Shown here in pieces: positions 15,496 through 25,272 of a stretch of DNA of 47,547 bases. Every line of letters begins with the position of its first letter. The first letter of the stretch is position 1. The notes under the pieces are model-generated. The model was not told the origin of the DNA. It did not search any database and saw nothing but the letters and a program-made list of their open reading frames with translations. The DNA is from CAZVCJ01 sp964625745 (lineage in GTDB: Bacteria; Chloroflexota; Anaerolineae; VGOG01): the NCBI GenBank assembly GCA_964625745.1, contig CAZVCJ010000010.1, positions 1-47,547 of the forward strand, written 5' to 3'. Position numbers and translations under genes: made by a program.

Positions 15496-17761
15496 TACCT
15501 TTTTCCTTTCGTCGACCTCGCTTCCGTGGCACTGGCAAAGTCACAACAAACTCGGCCCCAGGCAGTACACATCCGTTCTCTACAACTTCAATGGTGCCCT
15601 TATGGCTCTCGACAATGTCTTTAACGATTACCAATCCCAGGCCAGTTCCTATTGGTTTTCCTTCATTATCCACCTTCGTGGAATAGATATTGAAGATACG
15701 TTCTGCATCTCCTTTGGGGATACCAGGTCCACTATCACGTGCGATTATCTGTATCTGGCGAGCCGCCTCATTATGACGCGTCTCGATCTCGATGTGTCTA
15801 TCTGTTACCGGCGTGCGACCACGGCGAAATGCAGCCAGTGAGTTGGTAACAAAGTTAATAGCAATGGACTCCACTTCGTAGGGGAAAGCGTAAATATCAG
15901 GCACTCCTCCTAGCTTGAGTTCAATGTCTGCCTTGTTGGTTGCACACATCTCCACCAATGTCTCGTCACACAACTCTTGGATCAAAGAATCTATGTTGAC
16001 CTTCTGTCTACGACGTTTATCACGGTCAATGTGGCCAAGAGCGAAATTGCTTACCGAATACATAATTTGACCATAACGGTGAAGCCGTTCCATATATTGC
16101 TCGGCTTTCTCGTCGGAGAAGAAAATCAGCGAAGCAAGGCGCTCTTTCAACCGCTTGACAGCATTCATAATCTGACGGCTGGTTTCCAATACCTCGTGCC
16201 CCATTGAAGATACAGCGATCCCGACGGTCGCCAGATTCTGCAACAGTTGGTACTTGCTCATTGTCTCTTGTTGCTCTGCTTCATAAGCGGTACTCACCGT
16301 CTCGAGCCTCTCAACCTGAGCTTCTTTGAACTGGCTCAGTGCGTCAACAAGAGCAGCTTTTGGGGCGCCATCAGGTTGAAGTGCAAGAACCTCTTCGAAC
16401 TCCTCAACCGCTTCAATGACCTCTTGCTTTGCCCCCTCTATGGTATCCTCGACTGTCGGCGGCCCAGCGGTGGGTTTGTTTCTCTCATACTGTTGACGAT
16501 CCGTCTCAAAAACCTCGATACACTTTAACACAAAGGTACGCATATCGCGAAAGGCCTGATTGTCAAACAGACCTTCACGATTCGTTTGATCCCTGAGATC
16601 GGGGTTAGTTTGGCGGGACACGAAGACACTGGCAGCTACTTGATTCTCACTCACAACCCACTTGCCAGATTTGGGACTCCCGACACCACCAGGATGCTGC
16701 GACCTCCGTGCACTTAGGCCTAGCCAATCTCCAGCCCCACCTGGGTCACCATAGGGCTTCACGCGAAAGCCATCCCGATAGATTCGCACGCCACCGTATA
16801 TGACAAGAAAATCTCTTAGCTGACCAAGGGTAATACCAGTGCCCTCGAGAGCCGGTGCTTCACGCAGGTAGAAGTAAAACTCGAACTCGAGAGGACCACA
16901 TTGTGGCTGTAATGACTGAGCTTCTGAAATATCAAACAACTGCTGCCAGGTGCGCTTATAGCGTTTGAAGGGTCTGAGCTTACCAGCAGGTGAGCCATCC
17001 CTGGTTGTGCTGGAAATATGCACCTGATTGTCCTTGTCCAACCTGGCTCGCATCTTGAAAAGCGCAGCCTGCGCCATCGGACTGCGAATGCGGCCGGAGA
17101 GATCCTTGGCTTCGTCGCAATCGAATCTGATACTGAATCCTTTTAGTTTTGACTCAAAAGGAGGAACTAACACGACCAGGTTGCGGTATAGTCGCTCATA
17201 GTCTCTGCGTGTCCAGCCATCTCGTAGCCCTCTTAATAGTAAGCGAGTTCCCGGCTTTTCTCGACGCTCCAGTACCTCAGCAGGCTGTGGAATCTCATGC
17301 AGTGCCTTATTCGTGTTCACAAACCTGTCCCAATCTATGGTCAGGCGATAAGTAGGTTCTGCTGGCTCACGCTCGGGGGGCTTGGCTGTTGTTTCCAAAA
17401 CCACTTGGGACGCCAAACGATCCAGAGCAAAACGCCCAATACCCTTTTCACCGACTCTGATGCGCCCATCGGGAGAAATCGGCTCCCTCTGCTTATTGTC
17501 TGTCCCGATGACCATCCACTTGGTTTTGATATCCTCCCAGCTCATTCCATGGCCATCATCCGAAATCTCAATCGTACCCTCAGGTGTGCTTGCTTTGTGA
17601 AATCGGACGATTACGCTATTGGCATCAGCATCGTAGGCATTCTTGACGAGTTCAAGCACTGCCACAACTGGGCTCGAGATGCTCTCTCGGCCTAGCAGGA
17701 GCACAGTTCGAGCAGTGATAGAGAAAGAGAGAACCCCTTGATCTCCTGGTTTCCTTGCCAT
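15485..17761 (-). CDS. Dual GHKL ATPase: MutL/MORC-like N-terminal half plus histidine-kinase-like C-terminal half
   Basis: This 758-aa protein has two separate GHKL ATP-binding domains. The first (residues about 15-190) carries LELVKNAYDADA (Glu37, Asn41, Asp44), DDGHGM (68-73) and GEKGIGRFALDRLAS (104 on), the Hsp90/MutL/MORC-type pattern. A transducer-like region follows (RIYRDGFRVKPYG at 326-338, TNREGL near 393). A coiled coil spans about 440-500. The second domain is histidine-kinase-like: His522 in SSMGHEVLE, N box NFVTNSLAAF (637 on), DSGPGIP (676 on) and GTGLGLVIV (705 on). There are no transmembrane segments or sensor domains. It lies 12 bp after the methyltransferase gene and overlaps the receiver gene. 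MutL/MORC-like GHKL proteins are known from restriction-modification contexts; the fusion with a kinase half beside a receiver is the notable point. Confidence 0.88.
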   Translation of the reverse strand: MARKPGDQGVLSFSITARTVLLLGRESISSPVVAVLELVKNAYDADANSVIVRFHKASTPEGTIEISDDGHGMSWEDIKTKWMVIGTDNKQREPISPDGRIRVGEKGIGRFALDRLASQVVLETTAKPPEREPAEPTYRLTIDWDRFVNTNKALHEIPQPAEVLERREKPGTRLLLRGLRDGWTRRDYERLYRNLVVLVPPFESKLKGFSIRFDCDEAKDLSGRIRSPMAQAALFKMRARLDKDNQVHISSTTRDGSPAGKLRPFKRYKRTWQQLFDISEAQSLQPQCGPLEFEFYFYLREAPALEGTGITLGQLRDFLVIYGGVRIYRDGFRVKPYGDPGGAGDWLGLSARRSQHPGGVGSPKSGKWVVSENQVAASVFVSRQTNPDLRDQTNREGLFDNQAFRDMRTFVLKCIEVFETDRQQYERNKPTAGPPTVEDTIEGAKQEVIEAVEEFEEVLALQPDGAPKAALVDALSQFKEAQVERLETVSTAYEAEQQETMSKYQLLQNLATVGIAVSSMGHEVLETSRQIMNAVKRLKERLASLIFFSDEKAEQYMERLHRYGQIMYSVSNFALGHIDRDKRRRQKVNIDSLIQELCDETLVEMCATNKADIELKLGGVPDIYAFPYEVESIAINFVTNSLAAFRRGRTPVTDRHIEIETRHNEAARQIQIIARDSGPGIPKGDAERIFNIYSTKVDNEGKPIGTGLGLVIVKDIVESHKGTIEVVENGCVLPGAEFVVTLPVPRKRGRRKEKGNGR

Positions 17762-17773
17762 AACACTCGCTCC

Positions 17774-19774
17774 CTAGATAGCAGGCGGAACTACTTGTAT
17801 GACTCGTTGAGATTCCTCCGGCGAAAGCCCGAAGAACTTGAACGCGCGCTCATCGATCTGGTCCAGTATCCTGCTTCGTTTCTCAGTGGGGCTAGTGAGC
17901 AAGGTGTTGGTAAGATCGCTCAATTCTCCCAACAGGGGCATAGGCGCAGGTACGAGTTCCAACTCAAACTTCGATAGATGAGATGACCCATTCATCATAC
18001 TGAAGATGAAGTTGGCTAGTCTGGAGTTGAGCCAAGCGGAAAGTCCAGACAGATAGCGGTCTGCTGTGCTGCGCTGTGTTGCGCGAATGAGATTAACATG
18101 GTTTTCCACGAAGTAGGTTGGGTATTTAGCAAGGAAATCATCGGACAACAGGGCTGCGACAATACGTCGCCCTCTCGCTTTTCTCGGAGTAGTGCGCTTC
18201 AGCAGAATAGGTCGAGTCTTATGAATAGGTTCCGTGATCGGGAGTGTTGCGTCTGCAAACAATCGTTGGGAAACCCGCTTGCCAGACGGCGGGAACGTGA
18301 ATTGATGCACACCTATTGAAGCGGAGGAGATAAGTGGTAATGTATTATCGCTTTCTGTTGATCTCAATCTTTCCTTGTGTTGATTCCACACGAAACCACC
18401 GTTGAGGATCTTGAACTCTTTCGATCTTCCTAGAACAGGTTGTCCCTCACACACTTTGGCCAGAATCGCATAATCCATCATCTCGTTTGAGATACACCAG
18501 ATAGGCTTATCTTCTTGCATCCAAACCAACTGGTCCTGGCCTACTTTCAATGCAGACCGGCGCGCCAGTGATTGCCCATTTGCGCTTATCTGGACAGCAA
18601 CATCAGCCCTCTTCGACCCTTCTGTTAGCTTTCTTAGGGCCAAGATCATCATCTGCTGATCCACGGAGTCAAACACGCCAGTACGATCCACAAAGCAGGT
18701 GATAGCAGTCATCTCACAGGTGTTGGCAATCTCCCTGCGTAGCTTGCGAAGGTATTGTCCTGCCCTCATGGATTGAGGAACCAAGAAGGTCACACGACCA
18801 CCAACTCGAGTCGCCCGTATAGCCCACCACAGGAACAACTGATAGAGATTGGGCTGGCCTGCTAGAATATCCTCGTAGTGTGTCACAAAAGGCAACTGCT
18901 TTTTGGTTACTTTCAGAAAAGGCGGGTTGCCTAGTACAATGTCAAATGGCGCAAACAAGTCCCAAAGATCTTCAGGAGTTGAGAGTGGGTCACGCAATTG
19001 CACGCACGGGAACGACAAGGTCTCGTACACATTCGTATCGGACAACCCAGAGCACTTCAAAATAGGTAGACTCGCAAGCAGGAGCTGGAGTCGAGTCAAA
19101 AGGATTGCAATAGGCTGTATGTCAAAACCAGAGATATTAAGATTCATGCCAGAGATAGCCGCAACTGGATCGAGTGAACCTGACTGCGTCGCCTCAACGG
19201 TCTGTGTAACCACAGCGGCCAACAGATTTCCGCTTCCGCAGGCCGGATCGTTCACCTTATGTTCAGTTATCATACGGGGATCGTAATTGGTGAGGGCCAC
19301 CAAGTGCTGGGCTATCTCAGTGGGAGTGAAGAATTCTCCCAATGAACGCCGCCTGAGTCCTGCCAGAGACCCCTCTGCAGCTAGAGCGACAGCCTGAAGC
19401 ACATCGCCAATGTCTGAGTGAGCAATAGCCCAGTTTCTTATCTTAGATAAGAGTGCCTCCGGGACCTTGTACCATGAGAAAAACCGCGCTTCTGGATAGA
19501 TGTCCCAGAAACCCTCTGTACGGCCGAAACTATGCACAGTGCACAATTGAGGGATGAGTGACACAGCCAAGTGCAGGGTAGCTGTCTCAGACAAGAAACG
19601 GGGCAATGCCTTGTCCTCATCGAGAAACCCATTGCGAACATAAGGTTCTGCAAGGGGCTCCAAACATCGCCTGTAGGCGTCAAAAGCTTCCGCAGCAATT
19701 CGGCTGTCACCTTTGCTGGCAACATCCTGTGCTATCTCTGTGAGTATGTTTTGGAGGTTCTCAGGCTTAGTCAT
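17774..19774 (-). CDS. N6-adenine DNA methyltransferase, first gene of the four-gene module
   Basis: The 666-aa product is a gamma-class-like amino-methyltransferase: motif X-like GEFFTP (146-151), motif I DPACGSG (176-182) and catalytic motif IV NPPF (283-286). The C-terminal half (from about residue 400) resembles the target-recognition region of Eco57I/TaqI-type enzymes, with a HLSKFELELVPAP stretch. No nuclease motif is visible in the N-terminal 140 residues or elsewhere, so it looks like a modification-only enzyme. No restriction nuclease or helicase gene lies next to it. The three genes downstream are closely packed with it (12 bp gap, then overlaps). A weak Shine-Dalgarno precedes the ATG at 19774. 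Confidence 0.88.
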   Translation of the reverse strand: MTKPENLQNILTEIAQDVASKGDSRIAAEAFDAYRRCLEPLAEPYVRNGFLDEDKALPRFLSETATLHLAVSLIPQLCTVHSFGRTEGFWDIYPEARFFSWYKVPEALLSKIRNWAIAHSDIGDVLQAVALAAEGSLAGLRRRSLGEFFTPTEIAQHLVALTNYDPRMITEHKVNDPACGSGNLLAAVVTQTVEATQSGSLDPVAAISGMNLNISGFDIQPIAILLTRLQLLLASLPILKCSGLSDTNVYETLSFPCVQLRDPLSTPEDLWDLFAPFDIVLGNPPFLKVTKKQLPFVTHYEDILAGQPNLYQLFLWWAIRATRVGGRVTFLVPQSMRAGQYLRKLRREIANTCEMTAITCFVDRTGVFDSVDQQMMILALRKLTEGSKRADVAVQISANGQSLARRSALKVGQDQLVWMQEDKPIWCISNEMMDYAILAKVCEGQPVLGRSKEFKILNGGFVWNQHKERLRSTESDNTLPLISSASIGVHQFTFPPSGKRVSQRLFADATLPITEPIHKTRPILLKRTTPRKARGRRIVAALLSDDFLAKYPTYFVENHVNLIRATQRSTADRYLSGLSAWLNSRLANFIFSMMNGSSHLSKFELELVPAPMPLLGELSDLTNTLLTSPTEKRSRILDQIDERAFKFFGLSPEESQRVIQVVPPAI

Positions 19775-19926
19775 TGAACTTGATACCCAAAGGCGAATGA
19801 ACCCTGTTGCGCGATAGTATGATGACAGGCAACGAACCGCTGCGGTACAGAAGTGTTTGCTCCGTTTATGCTACTGCCAACCTGCCCCCAGCACGCCGGT
19901 GTCGCCGTGGAAGTCAGCTCACCCCA

Positions 19927-19955
19927 ATTATATCCCAACGGTGACGCCGGCACAA
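19927..19955 (-). promoter_or_regulatory. Possible promoter for the methyltransferase operon
   Basis: On the minus strand: TTGTGC (19955-19950), a 17-bp spacer and a perfect TATAAT (19932-19927), about 150 bp before the methyltransferase start. The -35 is weak (three of six). The rest of the 475-bp spacer 19775-20249 has no full gene; see the fragment at 20146-20229. Confidence 0.4.
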
Positions 19956-20145
19956 ATAAACAGCCAACCGCCTACCGGGATTGCTCCCAGGATAGAAGAT
20001 GGCTGTCAATCTTTCACACTACCCTCCTCAGTGAACTAAATTGAGACAAGGACTACGACGATGCTACCCTCCAATCTCTACTATTTATTGTACCACAGAC
20101 TGAGGCAAAACGCAATATCCGATTTCATAGGCTTGCATAGGATGC

Positions 20146-20229
20146 TCATCGCTTCGCTGCCAGGACAAACAGGTTCAGCCCGGCCTCGCTCTTGATGACC
20201 TCAAATCTCGCGACAGCTTGCTCTCGCAT
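20146..20229 (-). pseudogene. Possible gene tail (27 codons) after the membrane methyltransferase gene
   Basis: A 27-residue frame (MREQAVARFEVIK, ending AGLNLFVLAAKR) runs from ATG 20229 to a stop at 20148-20146. It reads like the C-terminal strand of a soluble methyltransferase. It lies 20 bp after the 20250 gene. It could be a remnant of a deleted gene or chance; low confidence. Confidence 0.25.
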
Positions 20230-20249
20230 GTCATTTACCTTCTCATGGC

Positions 20250-20762
20250 TCAATCTCTGCCTCGTACCAGCCGCATGATGCCCGCCACGAAATTCACCCG
20301 TGGTACTCTTTCCATGTAGCGCTTGTAGTCATCACCAAACTTCTCGATACAGGACTGGTCGGCTTTGAAGGCATCTGCGTAGACCAGGCCCATCGAAACC
20401 AGGCCCAGGACCACACTGGACCAGTGCTGCGCTATCAGCATAGCAGCCAGGTTGAGCAACAGCCAGGCCGTGCCGCCCTGTGGATGGCGCACGATGGCGT
20501 AGATGCCGGTGTCAACCAGAACAGTGGTCTTCATGTAGCTTTCTCCCTCCGCCACGCCGCCCTTCCTGCGGAACGTTATGATCGGCAGCATACTGAAGAC
20601 CACCCCTGTCCACCAGCAGATCCATCCAGCCCACTTGAGGACTTCGAGGCCAGGTTGGTTGAAGAAGAAAGCCAGGATGATCTGGGTGACGGTCAGCGCG
20701 CCTGCGATAGATGGCAGCAGAAAGGGGTGCAGACTGTAGAAAAACTCCTGAAAACGTTTCAC
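20250..20762 (-). CDS. Isoprenylcysteine-methyltransferase-like membrane protein
   Basis: A 170-aa integral membrane protein with several hydrophobic helices and a C-terminal GIYAIVRHPQGG segment plus a later GDDYKRYMERVPR, the arrangement found in the isoprenylcysteine carboxyl methyltransferase/phospholipid-methyltransferase superfamily (usually RHP then an EE/GDxY motif). The start is a GTG at 20762, a few bases after the stop of the exporter permease, with AAGGAGG inside the end of that gene. The close spacing implies co-expression with the exporter. The substrate is unknown. Confidence 0.72.
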   Translation of the reverse strand: MKRFQEFFYSLHPFLLPSIAGALTVTQIILAFFFNQPGLEVLKWAGWICWWTGVVFSMLPIITFRRKGGVAEGESYMKTTVLVDTGIYAIVRHPQGGTAWLLLNLAAMLIAQHWSSVVLGLVSMGLVYADAFKADQSCIEKFGDDYKRYMERVPRVNFVAGIMRLVRGRD

Positions 20763-20767
20763 CCTCC

Positions 20768-21979
20768 TTATGCCTCCTTGAACCGGAACAGCTTCAGCCC
20801 CACTCCAAAGCAAACCGCACCGTAGAGAACCAGAACCCCGATGTCCACCCACACGTCAGCCAGGCTCCCGCCCAGCATCATCAGCCGGTTGTAACCCTCC
20901 ATCGCCCAGGCGACGAGGGTGACGCGAGCTACCTGTTGTACCCCCTTGGGCATCAAGAATAGTGGGTACCAGGAGCCGCCGATGGCGGAGGAGCCCAGGA
21001 TGATCAAGGTGGTGATGGGGTGGATCTGCTTGCGCGACCGGATCACCGCTACCAGCAAGATGCCCAGGCTGGTGGTGGCCCAGCAGGTTGCCAGGGTGAT
21101 CAGGGATAGTCCCAGAAGCGAATTCCCCAACTGAACGTGAAAGGCCAACGCCCCGAAGAGGAACATCAGCCCGATCTGTCCCACGCCCATCAGGAACTGG
21201 GCCAGGAGCTTGCCGCCCAGCAGCGACCACTGAGGGATGGGAGCGATGAGCAGCCGCTTGAAGGTGCCCCGCTCTTTCTCCTCCAGGATGCCCCCGGCCG
21301 CCGAGAGCACGGTGAACATGGCGAACATCACCGCGTAACCCGGCACCACCTGGCCGAAGACGTCGAACTCTTCCTCCTCTGCGCTGCCGACGGTCGTAAT
21401 CTGGGCGCGGACCGGCGGATCTTCCAGCCGCTCTAAGGCCGTGTCCGCCACCCGCCTGGCGATCCCCTCGTAGTCCAGATCGTAGCTGCCGGTGGCTCGC
21501 TGCACTTCGCTGATGGCCACTTCCACCGTCGTCTGCACGCTGGAGAAGCCGCTGGTGACGCCCCGCACCATCCCCTCCAGTAGCGGCGCGGTCTGCCCGC
21601 CGGGGACGACGATCAACTCCAGGGCAGTGGCCTGACCGGAAAAGATGGCAGCGCTGAAGTCCGAGGGAATGACCATCGCCCCGGCCCGCTTGCCATCAGT
21701 CACCAGTTGGCGAGCGGTCTCCTCGTCGTACTCCGTCTCCACCTGCAGATTCTCCGTCTGCGACAGGATGTCCAGCACCATAGCGGCCATCTCGCCCCCG
21801 TCGTGGTCCACCACTGGCAGGTCAATCACCACCGCCTCGCTCTCCCCGCCCAAGCCACCGAAAACCAGGCCCATGATGGTCGTCATCGCCAGGGGCAGGA
21901 TGATCATCCAAACAGCAGCCATCCTGTCCTTGCGCAGCAACAACAACTCGTTCAAAGTGATGTGCAGCAACTTTTTCAT
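20768..21979 (-). CDS. ABC-2 type exporter permease
   Basis: This 403-aa permease has one N-terminal transmembrane helix, a large extracellular domain of about 150 residues, and five or six helices in the C-terminal half (for example YAVMFAMFTVLSAAGGILEEKERGT, a conserved ABC-2 region near its middle). That topology is typical of ABC2_membrane_3/YhgE-like exporters linked to drug or lipid export. The partner ATPase gene lies 27 bp upstream. It probably exports a hydrophobic compound, but the substrate is not indicated. Confidence 0.87.
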   Translation of the reverse strand: MKKLLHITLNELLLLRKDRMAAVWMIILPLAMTTIMGLVFGGLGGESEAVVIDLPVVDHDGGEMAAMVLDILSQTENLQVETEYDEETARQLVTDGKRAGAMVIPSDFSAAIFSGQATALELIVVPGGQTAPLLEGMVRGVTSGFSSVQTTVEVAISEVQRATGSYDLDYEGIARRVADTALERLEDPPVRAQITTVGSAEEEEFDVFGQVVPGYAVMFAMFTVLSAAGGILEEKERGTFKRLLIAPIPQWSLLGGKLLAQFLMGVGQIGLMFLFGALAFHVQLGNSLLGLSLITLATCWATTSLGILLVAVIRSRKQIHPITTLIILGSSAIGGSWYPLFLMPKGVQQVARVTLVAWAMEGYNRLMMLGGSLADVWVDIGVLVLYGAVCFGVGLKLFRFKEA

Positions 21980-22006
21980 TTCACGCTCCTATTCACGTTT
22001 TACGTT

Positions 22007-22948
<942 letters not shown>

Positions 22949-23011
22949 TGTCTAATGACCTCCACTTGAAGCTCACTGCTCCTATAATAGCACCAAACAG
23001 GAAGATGTCCG

Positions 23012-23563
23012 TCACTTTGCCACCACCGACAGCGGCACGCGCACCAACTCGCCGTTTTCGTCCTCGCGCACCCGGTACAAATTCTCTACGCTCTCGACGC
23101 GATCAACGAAAAGCACGCCATCCAGATGGTCTATTTCGTGGTGAACCACCACGGCGTCAAAGCCCTCGAAGACCCGGTCAAAGGGGTTGCCCGCTTTGTC
23201 CAGGCCGGTTACCCTCAAATAGTGCGGACGCACGGTTTCACCGTAGAGGCCAGGAAAGCTGAGACAACCATCAAAATCCCGTTCCTCGTTTCGGGCCTCT
23301 ACAACTTCCGGGTTGATCAAGGCCAGGGGCGGGCCAGGCTCACTTTCGTTACCCCGTCCACCTGCCAATCGGACCACAACCACCCGACTGTGAACGTTAA
23401 TCTGAGGAGCAGCCAGCCCAATCCCCGCCGGGTGGTCGTTGAGCGTATCCTCCAAATCCCGTACCAATCTTTTAACCTGCCGGTTGATGCTCCTGACTGG
23501 CTTGCTCTTTTTGCGTAGAGCCGCCTCGTTTTCGAGGAATAGAACGATGTCTCTAACCGCCAT
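23012..23563 (-). CDS. def: Peptide deformylase (variant motif II)
   Basis: A 183-aa peptide deformylase that removes the formyl group from nascent proteins. Motif I is GIGLAAPQ, motif II reads DGCLSFPG where most enzymes have EGCLS, and motif III is HHEIDHLDG. The Cys and both His metal ligands and the catalytic Glu are all present, so activity is plausible despite the Glu-to-Asp change in motif II. The start is ATG 23563 (MAVRDIVLFLE); a GTG 15 bases upstream is less likely. It stands alone between the exporter and metal-importer genes. Confidence 0.9.
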   Translation of the reverse strand: MAVRDIVLFLENEAALRKKSKPVRSINRQVKRLVRDLEDTLNDHPAGIGLAAPQINVHSRVVVVRLAGGRGNESEPGPPLALINPEVVEARNEERDFDGCLSFPGLYGETVRPHYLRVTGLDKAGNPFDRVFEGFDAVVVHHEIDHLDGVLFVDRVESVENLYRVREDENGELVRVPLSVVAK

Positions 23564-23654
23564 AGTCTGGCACCTCATCGGTCGGCGATCTTAATCACGG
23601 CGTCAGGCTGTTCCAACTTGCCCTGTTTGGCCAGTGCGAGCCTTCAGTTCTTTG

Positions 23655-24470
23655 TCAAACTCGTCCCTTGCGTCGCCGGGGCGACAGCAAGGCGCTGAGG
23701 ATAAAAAACGCCGTGGCCGTCAGCACCATGGTCGCTCCAGAAGCCGTGTCGAGCCAATAGGACAGGAACAGGCCGACCACGGCTGACAGATTGCCTATGA
23801 CCACCGCCAGGAGCATCATCCGCCGGAAATCCTCCGTCAGTTGGTAGGCGGCGGCCGGCGGGATCACGATCAGCGCCGAGACCAGGATGATGCCCACCAC
23901 CTTGATGGACAGCACGATGGTCAGGGCCATCAGGCTGAGGAGCAGGACGTAGAGCGCACCAGCCGGCAACCCACTCACCCGGGCCATCTCTGGATCGAAG
24001 ATGATGAACAGCAGCTCCTTAAAAAACAGCCCCACCGTCAGCAACACACCCGCCCCCAGCAACAAGCTGAGCCACAGGTCTTCCTGGGTCACGGCCAACA
24101 CTGAACCGAACAGGTAGCCGAACAGGTCCACGTTGTAGCCCCGCATCAGCCCGATGACGAGGATGCCCAGGGCCATGGTAGAGGCGAAGAAGATTCCAAT
24201 GGCGGTGTCCTCCTTCACCTCAGCTCGCAAACTGGTCCAGGCGATGCCCCAGGCAGTCAGCAGGCAGAAGACCACTGCCGTCAACAGCGGGTTGATCCCC
24301 AGCAGGAAGCCCAGCGCCACGCCCCCGAAGCTGGCGTGGGCGATGCCAGCGCCAATGAAAGAGAGCCCCCTCAATACCACGTAGACCCCGATGACGGCGC
24401 TCACCGTGCCGATCAATACCGAGGCCAGCAGAGCTCGCTGCATGAAGGTGTAGCTCAGGATTTCCAGCAT
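23655..24470 (-). CDS. ABC metal importer permease (ZnuB/MntB family)
   Basis: This 271-aa permease has about eight or nine hydrophobic helices and conserved GIAHASFGGVALGF and IPPAAAYQLT segments, as in the ABC-3 family that imports zinc, manganese or iron. Its start overlaps the ATPase gene by 16 bp. The three importer genes form one operon ordered binding protein, ATPase, permease. Metal choice between zinc and manganese cannot be decided from the permease. Confidence 0.9.
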   Translation of the reverse strand: MLEILSYTFMQRALLASVLIGTVSAVIGVYVVLRGLSFIGAGIAHASFGGVALGFLLGINPLLTAVVFCLLTAWGIAWTSLRAEVKEDTAIGIFFASTMALGILVIGLMRGYNVDLFGYLFGSVLAVTQEDLWLSLLLGAGVLLTVGLFFKELLFIIFDPEMARVSGLPAGALYVLLLSLMALTIVLSIKVVGIILVSALIVIPPAAAYQLTEDFRRMMLLAVVIGNLSAVVGLFLSYWLDTASGATMVLTATAFFILSALLSPRRRKGRV

Positions 24471-25261
24471 GCTTCATCCCCCGTGAGGCCCGTGTGTCGC
24501 CGGACCACCAGGTGGGGCACCTCGCCGTGGCCCACCAGGGCCGCCTCCGGGCCGTACATGCACTGCAGCACCTCGCCGCTCATCACCTCCTGGGGCCGAC
24601 CGTGAGCCACCAGGCGGCGGTTTAAGCAGGCCACCTGGTCCACGTGCTGAGCTACCACTCCCACGTCGTGGGAGACGACCAGGATGGTCATGCCCTGGTG
24701 GTGCAGCTCCCCCAGCAAATCGAACAGCCCCTCGGTGGTGCCCACGTCCACGCCGGTGGTGGGCTCGTCCAGCAGGAGCAGCTCCGGCTCGGCAGCCAAT
24801 GCCCGGGCGACCAGGGCGCGCTGGCGCTGTCCGCCGGACAACCGACCAATGGGCCGCTGCGCCAGATCGCCCATGCTCACCTGTTCCAACGCCCGCCAGA
24901 CCGCTTCCCGATCACTGCGCCCAGGCCGGCGGATCAGCCCCACCTGGCCGTAACGGCCCATGAGCACCACGTCAAACACCCGGATGGGGAAGCGAGAGTC
25001 AATCTGAGCGATTTGCGGCACGTAGCTAACCCGCTTCCACTCCCCATCGAGTTGCTGAGGCGGCTTGCCGAAGAGGCGCACCGTGCCAGCCACGGGTGTC
25101 ACCAGTCCCAGGATGGTCTTGATCAGCGTCGTCTTGCCCGAACCGTTGGGGCCGATAAGGGCCAGAGACTCGCCGGTCGCCATTTTCAAACTGACGTCCT
25201 CCAGCGCCACCAACTCCTGGTAGCAGACGGTCACATTCTCCAGCTCGATCACGTAGTCCAT
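24455..25261 (-). CDS. ABC metal importer ATPase (ZnuC/MntA family)
   Basis: A 268-aa ATPase with Walker A GPNGSGKTT, signature LSGGQRQRALVARAL and Walker B LLLLDEPT, followed by the usual His loop VVSHDVG. I take the ATG at 25261, preceded by AGGAGCGCT, over the ATG at 25273 that overlaps the stop of the binding-protein gene. It sits between the binding protein and the permease, so it powers this importer. Confidence 0.9.
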   Translation of the reverse strand: MDYVIELENVTVCYQELVALEDVSLKMATGESLALIGPNGSGKTTLIKTILGLVTPVAGTVRLFGKPPQQLDGEWKRVSYVPQIAQIDSRFPIRVFDVVLMGRYGQVGLIRRPGRSDREAVWRALEQVSMGDLAQRPIGRLSGGQRQRALVARALAAEPELLLLDEPTTGVDVGTTEGLFDLLGELHHQGMTILVVSHDVGVVAQHVDQVACLNRRLVAHGRPQEVMSGEVLQCMYGPEAALVGHGEVPHLVVRRHTGLTGDEACWKS

Positions 25262-25272
25262 AGCGCTCCTCA

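Noticed and set aside
17774..19774. A type IIG restriction enzyme with built-in nuclease
   Set aside because: No PD-ExK or other nuclease motif can be seen in the N-terminal region; only methyltransferase and recognition parts are evident.
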